From Sphagnum compactum (lineage: Eukaryota > Bryophyta > Sphagnopsida > Sphagnales): DNA of 64,000 nt. Positions 1 through 11,739 of this stretch are shown in pieces; the first letter of the stretch is position 1; each line of letters begins with the position of its first letter. A program made the translations under genes and the position numbers. Under the pieces are notes generated by a model. It searched no databases. It was not told the origin of the DNA and worked only from the letters and a program-made list of their open reading frames with translations. Location of the stretch: contig OZ234501.1 in the NCBI GenBank assembly GCA_965153455.1, forward strand, positions 14,992,855 to 15,056,854, read 5' to 3'.

Positions 1-1267
1 TTATTCAATTATTATAATCAATTACTGATATATAATTTTTATTTCATTTGTTTATTTTATAATAATTACTGCAATAGTTAGAATGGAAATTTAATAAATT
101 AATATATAATTGCAAAAAATATTTTTGAATGAAAAATATTATTGTTAAAATATTTATTGTAATAATTCATTAATAACTATAACGAGTGAAGTAGTAATAT
201 GAATAATTATAATAAAATAGTTAACCTAGGCTAGGTTTTAATTGTATAATTAGATTAAAAAAAACTAGTATTGAGTTTTTATAATCATTAATTATTAGTT
301 ACTGAATATTTCAGTTATTATATTAATTTATTTGGTTATGAAATAATAATAAAATTAATAAATAATAATTAGCTAATTATTTCAATATTAGCCAATTACT
401 AGTTAATGAAATTGGTTGATAGATCATTATAGTTCATATATAATTAAAATTAAATATTATTACTGTTTATCTAGCTAATGAACTAAGTAATATGTAATAA
501 ATAACTAATAATATAATTAATTCAGTAATCATAATATATTAATGATTATTGCTATAAATAATTAGTTAGTTGGATAGTTTATAAAATGAATTAGTTAGTT
601 TTTAGTTTAGTTGTTAATTAATTAAGTAACAAGTTTATTAATTTATTTTTCTATATTTTATTCATTAAATAATTGATAATTTTATTAGTTAATTAGTTGT
701 CATTTACCTACTTAATTATATATTTTTCAAGATGAGAATGAAGCCAAAACATATGGGATAAACTTTTTAATTACAAGTTGTTTGTGACTAAAAATGTCTT
801 GAAAAGTATTAAACAAGGTGTTTTGTCTTTACATTTTCATACTTAAAAACATGGACATATTGGATGAGCCAATGAAATTGACTTAACCCAAAATAAAATA
901 TAAATATTCATGTACTTACACCTAACTACCTACTTCCTTAATTTACCTACCTACTTTTCTACCTACCTATTTACCTAAGTAGGTATTTGGCCTAGGTAGG
1001 TAAATAGGTCTTATTTAGATAGGTGTTTAGCCTAGATGGGTAGGTAGGTATATAGGTAGGTAGGTACTTAGTTCAACCTACATATTTTAATATTGATTAT
1101 AATTGAATTTGGACAAATTCAATTAATATGCCACGTGGCAAATTTTTATTGCACCACATGTCACAATCTAAACCATCCAAACATAAAAATAAACATCTTA
1201 GATTATTTCAGAATAATAATAATAATTAATTAATTATTAAAAGTTGGGACACGTGGCAACACATAAT
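1..1267. other. AT-rich intergenic DNA, no gene seen
   Basis: Very AT-rich sequence with short open frames only. A degenerate TAGG/CCTA-type simple repeat lies at about 920-1075. Nothing here resembles a coding exon, and no RNA gene was recognised. Confidence 0.6.
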
Positions 1268-1508
1268 TTGTTCCTATTGTTCACCAAAAAAGTCGCATCC
1301 TAGTTGTAAGCGATAATACATATATGACAAGTCAAAGAATGAAGGCGTATTTTATTGATTTTTTCTTTCATTCAAAATTTGTTGTCATTTGCGATTAGTG
1401 CCAACACGACTTGTCCAACATGACTATTAAGATTTTAGTTGCAAATGTGGCTTGTAACTAAAAATTAGTCGCAGAAACCAATTGCAAAATGGCCATTTTC
1501 TACTAGTG
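1268..1508 (-). mobile_element. CACTA-type terminus or small CACTA derivative
   Basis: Read on the minus strand, the segment begins at 1508 with CACTAGTAGAAAATGGCC, the typical form of En/Spm (CACTA) termini. Short inverted motifs (GTCGCA / TGCGAC and AGTTGTAAGC / AGTTACAAGC types) lie on both sides of the interval, so it may be a small non-autonomous element with its left end near 1268. The left end is not sharply defined and no 3-bp target duplication was identified. It abuts the 5' broken edge of the Ty3/gypsy element. Confidence 0.45.
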
Positions 1509-1529
1509 TTTAGGAATACATCTAGGTGT

Positions 1530-2143
1530 CAATTATGCCAAGCTAATGAGCACACTACAATGGCATGTTCAAAACATAATGATATGTAGCCCAAATGCGA
1601 CAAATGTGGTGGAGGACATAGGGTGAGAATTGTGGCATAAGGTGTTCATTGTGCAATGGTTTAGGACACTTGGAGGATCATTGTTGGAAGAAGAAAGACA
1701 TTAAACCTTCTAACTCCATTGCCAACTACCTTGAGGTGTTGGTGAATGATGCAGAAGCCACACTAACAAAACTGAATAGGATTTGTGGTGTTAATCACCA
1801 TTTGTCATCTAAAAACATGATTCCCAATAGAAGGCTTCTGATGTAGGCTAATGAAGTAGAGGGAATTGCCAAACAAGCTGAAGACGTTGAGGCAAAACAC
1901 AAAATTGGGGAACTAATGCCCGATTCTGGAGCAAAATAAAAAAACCTTCTACATTTCATGAAGGGTTGGATTTCCCTCACCCCCATGGAGACAATCATGA
2001 AGGTCCTTAGAGAATTAGAGTATCTTGAACGATTGGTTAAACTGGCCAAAATAAAGAAAAATGAAAAAATTGGCAGGAATCAAGTTGCAACTATCAACAA
2101 TACCCCTACTGTCAGAAGGATTTATGTGAACAAAACTTACTGA
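1530..2143 (+). pseudogene. Ty3/gypsy gag remnant with CCHC zinc knuckles
   Basis: Translated in pieces, 1530-1690 shows three successive nucleic-acid-binding CCHC knuckles (patterns CQLC..H..C, CDKCGGGH...C and CSLCNGLGH...C), typical of retrotransposon nucleocapsid. Further gag-pol linker sequence runs to a stop at 2141, just before the solo LTR. Several in-frame stops and at least one frameshift are present. The N-terminal capsid part is not in the window. In an intact element the protein packages RNA in cytoplasmic particles; this copy cannot encode it. Confidence 0.75.
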
Positions 2144-2151
2144 AGAAAAAC

Positions 2152-2968
2152 TGTCGCAACCCCACTTTGGGCAAAGTGTGAGGATGCAACTCACACTCCC
2201 AAAGTTGGGGACTTGGAGTCCTCCGGGACTCCCAAAAACTTAAAGCTCGATTGCAAGAGTCAAAACACCTCACATTGAAGAGTTCTTTATACCATTGGAA
2301 AGGTTTCGAAGAGTAGATATCCATAATGGGCTCGCATGAGCCATTTGAAGATTTGCAGCACAAGTTATAGGCAAAAGAAGGGCCGGGAGTCAAACTGCCA
2401 GTTTGACTCCCAACCACTAAAAGTCGGGAATCGACCCGACCTCGGTGCGTGCAGGTGAAGTGCGACACACCATTGGAAAGCTTTCGATGAGAGCTACAAG
2501 ATTGCTTTAGACCTCATCTTAATCGAAGGTTGGAGCTGGGAGCTATGAGCTTCCAAAGTCCCAGGAGTCCAAACCGGGACAATTTCGGGACTCCCAAGGA
2601 GGAGTCCCGAGACAAAAAGTCATTCGGATGCGGGTGCCGCAGGTGAACGCAGAGAATACTATATGGGGGAAGGTGGTGGCTTCCCCCGAGTCCGGGCCGT
2701 GGTGAGTCTTGTGAGTCCGGAGTTGCCTGTGGCTTGTCCTAGCACCAAAGTGATCCAGAAAGTGGTCTAACCAACTTGTGGTTGGTTTTGATGCAGATCC
2801 GAGTAAGTGAATAACTTGTCACTCTTCCTAGTCCATCCCGAGGCTTCAGCACGACCCTCTACCCTTCTTAGTGCTGAAGGCTGGGAGCGTGCCCCGAGTC
2901 CCTCCCCTTTCCGCAACTTGAACAAGTTAGCCCATCTTGGGGCTAATTCGGGACTTGGGAGCGCGTCA
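2152..2968 (+). mobile_element. Solo LTR with 5-bp target duplication AAAAC
   Basis: The element starts TGTCGCAACC and ends GCGCGTCA. It is flanked on both sides by AAAAC (2147-2151 and 2969-2973), the 5-bp duplication expected of LTR retrotransposon integration. No internal region is present, so it is a solo LTR left by LTR-LTR recombination. It lies inside the Ty3/gypsy element between gag and protease. The same family occurs in opposite orientation at 61825-62718 and 62719-63539; the 61.8 kb copy has about 76 extra bases at its 3' end before the primer-binding site. Confidence 0.88.
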
Positions 2969-2973
2969 AAAAC

Positions 2974-3354
2974 CATGCACTTGCTCGTAGGGATCAACAT
3001 GGGGTGATTGAGGGACTTGTAAATATTGGCGCGTCTATTTCAGTAATGGTAGCTAATATAGTACAAGAACTTGGAATCATGCATTTGGTCTCGGGTCATG
3101 AGACATACAAGATGACATCTAGAACTGTTACCACTACTTTGGGGAGGTTGGACGACATACTTGTGCGTGTTGGCAATGTGGTTTCTAGTATGGTGTTTTT
3201 GGTGGTGGATACAGACACACGATTTCCTGTTGGGTTTAGACTTCCTCATGAAGATTGGGCAGTGGTCGATGTAAAAAAGGGCACCATCCAGGTTAGGCAT
3301 GGACCTGGGACTAATGTGGAAATGTTACCTTTGAATGTTGTGAATATTATATAG
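2974..3354 (+). pseudogene. Ty3/gypsy aspartic protease remnant
   Basis: About 116 codons from 3004 match a retropepsin-like domain: GLV-N-I-G-AS near the start (3022-3030), a downstream LG..D..VRVG strand and a closing IQVRHGPGTN. The catalytic D-S/T-G is replaced by N-I-G, so the protease would be dead even without the other lesions. The open part stops at 3352. The solo LTR immediately upstream separates it from gag, with which it was once continuous. Confidence 0.75.
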
Positions 3355-4470
3355 TATGGGGGTACACGGCCTACCTCTTTAATGGAACATATAAAGAATC
3401 TTAACAAGATGTTCCAACAACTCCAAATGGAGGACCTACTTAAAAAAGGTTTGTCTTAGAAAGGCGGATGTTCTTCACAACCAAACTATCCTAATGATGA
3501 GGGATCATCTGATGACAACATCATTGAATTTGGGAGTGAAGCTAATGAGGAAGATGCTTAGGTAAGCCTGATCATGCAAGAAATGATGTGGCACCTAAAG
3601 ATGATCTGAAGGACTAGGGGCTGAACCATCTTCTTAACAGGAATCTACTAATCAAATTGTGAATCTGATCTTACAAGATCGGTACTATAGGCTATTGGAG
3701 GAACATATAACAGAAGGAGATGATTATGTTGATTAGCTTTAGTGGGTAGTTGCTAAAGAATCAAAAAATCTCAATGGATGTTCTATCAATGTGCTTGTGC
3801 TTAATCCAATGCATTTGAATCATGAAAGCATGTAGCAGGGTGTTCCATCTGAAGATGAAAGGTGGGATGAAATACAAAGCATGATAAAGTTTGACAAGGC
3901 CCTTGGTGAAACCAGGTTGAAGGACTATGGACTTTTTTGGAGGACTTCAAGGATGTCTTTGCTTGGCACAAAAGGGAATTAGGGTGTTGCACAATAGGGG
4001 AACATGCAATTGACACACAAGGCTTTCCCCCATGTCGCACCACACCTAGGAGGTTGTCTTATTGGGAAGAAGTTGAAGTGAACAAACAAATTCAGGCTTT
4101 GATCAAACTTGGCAAGATGAAAAACAGTGACTCTAAATATGCTTGTAGGGTCAGTCTACTTGTTAAAAGGGATGGTAGTAGGCGATTTTGTGGTTGTTAT
4201 AGACTATTGAACATGCAGACCAGAAGGGATTCATTTCCAATGCCCTCAATTGACGATGTTATCTCTCAGATGGGAAATAGCCAATGGTTTAATGCATGAG
4301 ATTTATAATTTGGTTTTTGGCATATTCGAATGTCGCCAAATGACATTAAAAAGACAGTTATAATCATGAAGTTTGGTTTCTATGACTAGAATGTGATGCC
4401 ATTCGGACTGAAGAATGCAACAGGGACGATTTTTAGAACCATGGCAACATGTTGGTGTTGAACTGATGTA
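3355..4470 (+). pseudogene. Ty3/gypsy reverse transcriptase remnant
   Basis: The region 3937-4299 encodes the N-terminal half of a Ty3/gypsy RT: V.RDGS.RFC..YRLLN, then RRDSFPMPSIDD and GNSQWF.A. It continues, with stops, through FGFWHIRM, KKT and MPFGLKNAT to about 4440. The sequence then departs from RT before the YxDD catalytic box, so palm motif C and RNase H are deleted. The stretch 3355-3900 is a poorly preserved protease-RT linker with several stops. In an intact element this enzyme copies element RNA into DNA. Confidence 0.8.
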
Positions 4471-4679
4471 AAAGGAAGAACATGAAGAAATTAATTAGTC
4501 TAGGGAATTTGCGGAAGAGAATTCTAATATTTTAGTTGAGGTACCTACCCTAAAAAGGAAGGCGAGTAGGATTTTAGCACCAGACACTAATTATTGGGGA
4601 TTGATTTGTGAGGCCCAGGTGATAGTGGATGTAGAAATAAACCCCGTTGATGTGAGTAGCAATGAATAAAACATTGAAA

Positions 4680-5860
4680 TAAAGGGAAAAAAAAGAGATG
4701 GACATTTGGAAGGGTGAAACTTGCATGACCCTGTTGTCTGGAGGCACTCTGGACCAAGTGCTCAACATCATTGAGGCAAACTGAGTTAAAAGAAGACTGT
4801 TGAATTACCACCGGAGAAAAGATACTTTGTTTTTCAAGAATTTGGTGGTGCCAAAGCCCGAAGAAAGAAAGGCACCAGTTAGAGACACACATGAAGAGAT
4901 TGGGCATTTTAACAAAGGAAGAACACTGGCTGAGGTTAAGAAGAGGCATGACAGAACTAAAACTATGAGAGCGGTGGTGAGACAATGCCAACGTTGTCAG
5001 CTTGCCAAAAAATTTAGGAAGTATCAAGTTAGGTGTTGAGGAGATGAAAAATATTCTAATCTATGACCTATTTTATAGGGTGGCATTGGATATTGCTAGG
5101 CCTTTGCCTGAAACTAAAGATGGAAATAAGTATGCTCTGGTCGCCATTGACCACTACTGGAAGTGGTGTGAAACAAGGCCTGTCAAGGATCATGATGTCA
5201 CTACCATCATAAGATTTTTGGGAGAAGAAATCATATGTAAATTTGGTGTGCCCAAGTTCATTCTCATTGATAATGGAGGTGAGTAGATGGTTGAATTTGA
5301 CTTGATGTGTAAGAAATATGGGATCACTCATCAGTTCACAGCTCCACAATGGCCTCAATGTAACGAAATGGTGGAAAGGAGATTAAAACCCTAAAAAATT
5401 GATTATTTGTTGTGTCATTTACTAATTTGGATAATTGGGATCTCCAATTACCCCAAATTTTGTTTGGTTATAGAAGTGGTGTTCAAGTCAACACCAATTT
5501 TTTTCCTTTCATGGTGTTGATTGTAAGAACCCCAAGGCTCACATGTGATAATAGCATTGTTGCATTCAATAATGTGGAAAAAGAAGAGCTCACCTTGGAG
5601 GAGATGATGTAACTGATGGTGGAGAAGTTCAAACTCATTTCCAATATGCATTCATTTGTGTTGGAGAATGTGGACCAAGCACAGAATAGACAACGTAGAA
5701 GCTATGTTGCACGAAAGGGGAAACAAAAGTTTGTAGGATTTGAAGAAGGAAAAACCATGGTAAAAATGAGAAAACTAGGAAAAATAAGGGCATTATTTGT
5801 TAATTGGGAAGGTCTGTATGCCTTTATGAAATACAAAGACGAGAAGAGTTGTAGATAATT
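4680..5860 (+). pseudogene. Ty3/gypsy integrase remnant
   Basis: The HHCC zinc-binding module is visible at about 4890-5020 (HEEIGHF followed by CQRCQLAKKF). The catalytic core follows: D in the VALDIARPLPETKDG block (about 5080), D in LIDNGGE (about 5270) and E in NEMVERR (about 5365), the D,D(35)E arrangement. Stops interrupt it at 5038, 5286 and about 5394, and frameshifts follow. A C-terminal segment with a basic tail extends to 5858. Integrase inserts the cDNA into the host chromosome; this copy is broken. Confidence 0.82.
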
Positions 5861-5997
5861 TGATGACAATAGTTAAGTTTACATCATAAAAATGATTAAT
5901 GGCAAGCAATGGGAATGTGTTAGTCGTGATTTGCAAGTGTTCAATTAAGTCTGATCATTTTGAGATCTGTGTGGACATGGATAAATTAAGGAAGGAG

Positions 5998-7061
5998 TGT
6001 CACATGTGTAACAAAATTTTAACTTTAGGGTTTGGATGTGAACGGGGAGAAGTTTTAAGGTTTTAAAGAAAAATGTTTTCTCCTGTTTTCAGCTGTGGGT
6101 GTTTACGCACAACAGTGATGGAGACAAGGAAAATGAATGATGGAAATGTGGTGGTGTTTATGGCTTTTATGTTTTTGTGTTGTTTTCTTTTATTTGGGAT
6201 GAGTGAACTAGAGTGGATATAACAGGACACTAGCTGAATATGAGACAAGGGAGCTGCCAAGCAATGGGGAGTCGGTGGAATTCGGAGCTAGAAGAAATAA
6301 TAATAAGAAGGAAATTAAGCGGGGGATGGAGAGGAGAAAAAAAAGGAGGAAGAAGGTTAGATTTTTGGGTTGTAAGAGAAGTATTGAATAATCCGCTGCA
6401 CCATGTACTTCGATAGACAAGAATTTTGTTTAAGAGGTGGATTTGAAGGTTGATGACGAGGGGGATGATGAAGATCTTAGGGTCTCAAGAATGGTTTGTA
6501 ATCTTCTCAATGTGTGTGTTGGGTCGATTTGTGTGTGAATGTTGTTGATTTGCATATCATGAAAAAGCATCCTAATTACTAAAAACTTTGAAAAACAATT
6601 ACATTGCATCAAATTTTACAAGGTGGATCATGAAAGGAGGATGTGGTTCTTTGTAAAACTTGTGAAGTAGTCAATCGGGAGTTGAAATGCGTTGTTGTTG
6701 TTTTTTTTTATTTTTTTGGTGTATTGTCAATTTGAGGGGTGGTGTTATGAATACTGGTTTATGCAATCTATTTGGACTTAGGGGTTTATATTACAAAGTG
6801 TAACCTGGTACTTGGGTTCTTCTTGAAATTTAATGTTGTTTTGGGGGTTTATGCGGTCTAAAGTAATTGAGAAGAGTAGGAAGGCCAATGGACTCAAGAG
6901 AGAGAAATCCGAAAGATCTGACCCCTTAGAGACCTAAGCCTTTCATTATTGATTTAGGTGGTTTCTGGCTAAAAGCCACTGGGTAATTCTGAGATAGCTT
7001 CTACCATTTAATATATGTGTTCCTTGTTTTGATTATTGTGTGTCCAAGTTTTGGTGTCACA
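5998..7061 (+). repeat. 3' LTR of the Ty3/gypsy element
   Basis: A purine tract (AAGGAAGGAG, 5988-5997) is followed by TGTCACATGTG, the expected polypurine-tract/LTR boundary. The best right end is GGTGTCACA at 7061, but an alternative TG..CA end near 7190 cannot be excluded because the 5' LTR is missing. Short open frames within it are not genes. Confidence 0.6.
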
Positions 7062-7322
7062 GATTCTCTGTTGTGTCAAAAAAATTATTTGGATTCCCCT
7101 GTGTGAGATCTGCCTGCTAGATTCTGTCTCATCTTTCCCTGTGGCCAAACAAAAGCCCTGCGTTGTGTATTTTAGATGCACTCTGACAGGGTTTTCTCAC
7201 CACTTTGCCTACAGGGAAACCTTCAAAAGGTTCTTTTGATCGTAGTTTGTCAAGGCTGTGCAGCAAAAGGATTTGTCAAGATTCTTGGGTTTGATAGGAG
7301 GAACTTTGACAACTAGGTCAAG

Positions 7323-7880
7323 ATGTCAACCTATAGTGGGAAGTACGCTGAGGAGCTCATGGCCACGGCTAAGTACCTTGCGACTCCTGGGAAGGGGCTA
7401 TTAGCAGCGGATGAGAGCACGTCCCGGGACAATTGGGAAGCGACTGGTCAGCATCAACGTTGAGAATGTGGAGTACAACAGGCAAGCGCTTCGGGAGCTT
7501 CTATTCACGGCACCCGATGTCGCCCAATACCTCAGTGGCGTCATTCTGTTTAAGGAAACCCTGTACCAGAAGACTCACGATGGTAAGCCGTTTGTGGAGC
7601 TGTTGAAGGAGAAAGGAGTGCTACCTGGCATCAAAGTGGACAAGGCACTGTGGAGATCTATGGAACAAACGGAGAGACGACGACTCGAGGTCATGACAAC
7701 CTTGGGCAAAGGTGCCAGAAATGTTATGATGCTGGTGCTCGGTTTGCTAAATGGAGAGCTGTGCTGAAGATTGGCATTACTGAGCCTTCAGAGCTTGCTA
7801 CTCAGCTTAATGCACAAGGTCTTGCTCGCTATGCCATCATCTGCCAGGAGAGTCTTCAAGTCAAAGACTACAACTATTAG
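7323..7880 (+). pseudogene. Cytosolic-type fructose-bisphosphate aldolase fragment, frameshifted
   Basis: The translation matches the N-terminal half of plant class I fructose-1,6-bisphosphate aldolase, the glycolytic enzyme cleaving FBP to DHAP and GAP. The start at 7323 gives [12 protein letters not shown]. Visible family motifs are LLAADEST (Asp33 region), [18 protein letters not shown]-like sequence, GIKVDK (Lys107 region), NGETTT and WRAVLKI (Lys146 region). Frame is lost near 7421-7430 and again near 7640-7650. The match ends at ARYAIICQE; the next bases (A|GTCTTC) could be a genuine exon-intron boundary. The second half with the Schiff-base lysine is not found downstream, so this is a 3'-truncated gene fragment. 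Whether it is a genomic or processed copy is unresolved. Confidence 0.85.
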
Positions 7881-8372
7881 GGTTTAGGGTTTACTGGGAC
7901 TTGAGATTCTTCATGTGAACTTTAGACTTTCTTCTCCAAGACTTCTTGTAGTTTGCTGCAACCAAAGTTGTTACATAACTGCAGATTTTGGTTAAGTGAG
8001 GAAATCACCCATGTGCACAAACCACCTGCACACAACCCTAAACTCTAAACCCTGAATATCATTCATACCTTGTTGCAAGCAAGGTCATCTAGAATGGGAC
8101 TTCTAGTACATATGGGGGGGTTTAGAATTAGGTGCAGTTTTGCAATCCCAAGTGTTGTTTTGCATCCCGTCACTGACCATGATTTCTCCTGGTTTTTCAT
8201 TTACATTGATATGTTTGCTTGCTTATAATATCTTGTCCATCCAGAAGCACTATGTGCTCTGGTTGCAATGTTTCATAAGATGTCCATGTATATGTGGTTA
8301 AAGGACTTGTCTTCATTACATCTGGGAATTGTATAGAAAAAGTTTTTGGGGAGGCCTTTCATTTTGGCAATA

Positions 8373-8530
8373 CACTACTTCAAAAATGTCATTTTATGAT
8401 TAGTCCTGCACGACTACAAATGGATAAAGCAACTAAAACTGACATAAACGACGCATCCCAATCAACTACATATGGCATAAACAACTAGTATAGTCGATAA
8501 GGACCATTAATAGTCATTTCTGACATAGTG
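8373..8530. mobile_element. CACTA-type MITE (158 bp) with ATA target duplication
   Basis: The segment begins CACTACTTCAAAAATG, and its reverse complement begins CACTATGTCAGAAATG, giving imperfect terminal inverted repeats of about 25 bp. It is flanked by ATA at 8370-8372 and 8531-8533, the 3-bp duplication typical of CACTA elements. It has no coding capacity and is probably mobilised in trans. Confidence 0.85.
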
Positions 8531-8533
8531 ATA

Positions 8534-10340
8534 TGAGAACTTGTTAATCCATTGCAGCTGTTTAAATAGTAAATAATATGATTCTTTCCCTTTAGGAATC
8601 AAAATTCACTTCAGTTCATTTGGAGAACATACCTCTCTGAAAATTTGACAAATTGGAACTGGTGAAGAATGAACCAACTGCTTCACAGTGGGGAAGAATG
8701 CGGCCACCTCAATCTTCAGGAGAGGAATTCACCCAAAGGCTGCAAGCTTTTCAAAACCTGCCTCCCACCCATCATTTGACAACAGAGGTGAGGATTCTCT
8801 CCACCTAAACTGTCTTCAGCACCCTGCCAGAAACAATGAGAGAAGCAGGATGCAAGTTTCAACACTGTTGTTGATAGAGATCAAGACTGGTAGTCCCATG
8901 TGGAAGGATCCCAAACCATCTGGAGAGACTTAAGTAAGAATGTTATTTGAGTGATGAAGAATTCCACACCTGGCAGATGCTACTTCAACACACCATGATC
9001 GCGAATATCTTCTAACTGCAAGTGAGGTGATAATCAAAAGTGTAGAAGAAACCAACATGAAAACAGACCCCAAAAAGACTGCAATTCAAAGATGTGATTA
9101 GTGGCAAAGAGTCAGCTGATCCGGAACTTGTGTGGTCATTGGCATGGCAATACCAGAGGGATCATGTCCATGAGAGATTACAGAGATATACTTTCTGTGA
9201 CAACAATGCATTTAGAGGCAACACACCACCAAATGACTGTGGTTGCAAACTTGTGAGAGCTGCTGCTCACGGAGCATCAGATCCATCACCTTCTATCATG
9301 AATAGCACTGATGAGCTGCTGCCATGACTGCTGCAACTCAAGCACCACACTCCCCATGTACTCCAATATCAAAGCTTCAATATGGCTGCTCCCACACTCT
9401 CTGTGAGGGTCCAGTAACAAGAACAGTCATTGAGTGAATGAAAACACAAAGTCTCACGAACTCAGAAGTACATGCCAATAGAAGGCTAAACCACAAACAA
9501 TGGAACCTTGTAATAGAGGGAAATTCCTTCATAACATAAGCAAATGTGATGATATTCCCACAAATTAGAAAGTGCTACATCACTAGAAAGGGATGATTCA
9601 ACATATGGTATTGAGACATCACATGTTGCAAACTTACTCAGAACAATGAGAGAAGCAGGACGCAAGTTTCAACAGTGTTGTTGATAAAAATGCAACAATG
9701 TCCAGGGAAACTGATGTCTTTCAAAACAGTTTCAACTACATCCACTGCATCTAACTCTGTGACTTGGAAAAGCATCAACCCCACAAGACAAGAAAAAATC
9801 CATCAAATTGAAAATTAGTAACTTTAGTGACAAAAACGAAAACAGCAAGTGCTGCACTGTGGAATAGACAAGATGAACTTCAATTCCTCATGTTTTATAC
9901 AATTCCTGGTACACCACCTTCTTCAACACACTACTACTAATTTTTATCATAGCCCAATCCCAACTCCACATCTTTGAAGTTCAGTAATACAGTGATAAGC
10001 TACTCACTGTCTCAGCAAATCATATAACAAGCTCTGGCTTTCACAAATAAAATTGTCTAGATGAAGAGAAGCACAAGCACCAACACATGCATTATTCCTG
10101 GTCATACCCTTACAAATGCACAACTTCCTCTTCAGACTCATGACTCACATTTTGATGAATCTGGTGTAGCAAACATAAAGGGTATTCAGCTACATCATCA
10201 ATGAATGTAAGTTTATAAACTTCAGAATATCAGACATGCAACAAATTGCACACTGACCATTTGAAAAAAACACACCACTATCCCTGGACTCACTCCACTT
10301 GCTCTTGAACTGGATTTCTGTCCTCTCTGCTGCACACCAT
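8534..10340. other. Low-copy non-coding region; part duplicated at 48.5 kb
   Basis: No convincing exon was found. A segment of about 45 bp (AACAATGAGAGAAGCAGGA...) occurs at 8832 and again at 9641. From about 9840 to 10180 the sequence aligns with 48470-48810, and from about 10190 with 51590 onward. It is therefore the 3' flank or UTR of a duplicated locus (copies A and B). Confidence 0.5.
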
Positions 10341-10359
10341 TGCTTAGGAGTTCTGTTGT

Positions 10360-11715
10360 TCAAGAATCAAATCCACATTGGGCTTGGGAGTAGGTTACCA
10401 TGTCATAAAGCTCTCCTTTGACCTCCTCTTCAGGATGTGGGGAGGTCCTGGTCACTGCCTCCCTTGTGAGGCCATCATTTCTTCCTTTTCTAAGATGTAT
10501 AGGAAACATTGTCATGGGGAAGTAGTCTCCTCCTACTTCCTCAACTCCATCACCAAAATCCAGAAATGCCCACAAGCACCATGAGCACTGCCAAAATTGA
10601 TACCAAGACTCCAGTTTCTGTTTCTCTAAACAATTGCACATACTTATACTGGCAAGAGAGAGTATCAAGCCTAACAGCTAGGACTAATGGGCGTGACAGG
10701 CACAGCCTAAGGGGCTAGGTCATGCAAGATGTTACCCATAAGAGCTAAACCCCGCTAGAACAGGGATCCATGGGCAAAACTGCCATCCAATGGCAGGAAG
10801 CTTGGGGGAAGAACAGGCAACCACATTGTCCTGATACAACAGCAAGAAAGTGTGCAGCTCCAGAGGAGACTTTAGCACCTAGGGGTGATTCTGGAACTCA
10901 ATCAAGCTTGATCAGCAGACTTGTCATCATTCTTCTTATGCAAAGAGTCAATTGGCTTGCATATGACATCAGGACCACAACATGCTACTAGCCTACTGAA
11001 ACAATAGCCATATATATGTGTATGTGTAAGCTCAATGTGTTTCAATACAACACAGATTGCTTTTAACAGCATTCCACAGAGTGAGCTTCCTTCCTGTATC
11101 TGATTTTGTAGCGGCAGCTTCAACTTCTCTCCCAGCCACCATATGACATGCTCCACATGCTCTCCTCACTTCTTTCACCGCTTGCATCAAAGAGGGCATC
11201 AAAATCAAGATAAAAATCAAAATTAGCTTCAATATGCCCATCCTGGCTGACCCCGAAGCCAGGCACACACCCATTAATTGCAACCACGTCATTGCGAGAA
11301 ATTGTCTTTGCAGGTAGGTTGCACTGCTGGTTGGACAGCTTCAGCTCCGGGTCTATGTCAAGATCTGGTAGAGCTGACAAATCAGGCTCATACCAGTGAT
11401 TTAAGGGTGCATCTTCTGGCATCTCAGCTCTCTGGTTGCTAAATGGTGCCTCATGTGTGTTACCTGCTGGCACTGCAGAAAAGCCCTGTCCTGTTGAAGT
11501 CTGTTGGCTTTGCCCTTCAGTTTGGCTTGATGAAGCACCCTTGTTGTCACCAGAGACCCTGATCACAGGGGAGTTTTCCTCTGCAATCATGACAAAGAGA
11601 TCTGAAGTTGATACTGAGGTGTGGTTGGGTTGTAAACACCTCTGGGGGCAGCTATAGGTGAAACATGCATATACCAGCTGCTCACTCATGTGAATTGTGC
11701 AGATATCACAGGCTA
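10360..11715 (-). pseudogene. Copy A of a duplicated AP2/ERF-like gene, 5' truncated
   Basis: This minus-strand locus is paralogous to copy B (51756-53090). The exon at 11120-11715 shares CDxCT.H, EMPEDAPLNHWYEPDLSALP and the C-terminal FDALFDASG block with copy B. A second conserved coding block at 10360-10600 (LWAFLDFGDGVEEVGG and IHLRKGRNDGL.RE) ends at a stop at 10360. Just upstream of 11715 the similarity to the AP2-like domain stops abruptly and is replaced by sequence matching the 5' intron/UTR of copy B. Copy A has therefore lost the DNA-binding part. Between the two exons, around 11040-11190, a third block (GREVEAAAT.SDT) is conserved between copies but lies in another frame, so the exon structure is uncertain. 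Probably a pseudogene. Confidence 0.6.
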
Positions 11716-11739
11716 TCTAAGCACATACTGAGTTTCTAT

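Larger units (their letters stand above)
1509..7061 (+). mobile_element. Decayed Ty3/gypsy LTR retrotransposon (5' truncated)
   Basis: The order gag zinc knuckles, aspartic protease, reverse transcriptase, integrase, polypurine tract and 3' LTR is that of a Ty3/gypsy (Metaviridae-type) element. The 5' LTR and the start of gag are missing; the left edge abuts a CACTA-type terminus. The body has many stops and frameshifts, an internal deletion removing the RT YxDD box and RNase H, and an 817-bp solo LTR of another family. It is inactive and old compared with the intruding solo LTR. Confidence 0.85.

Noticed and set aside
2767-3007. Overlapping 66- and 77-codon frames
   Set aside because: They lie in the end of the solo LTR.
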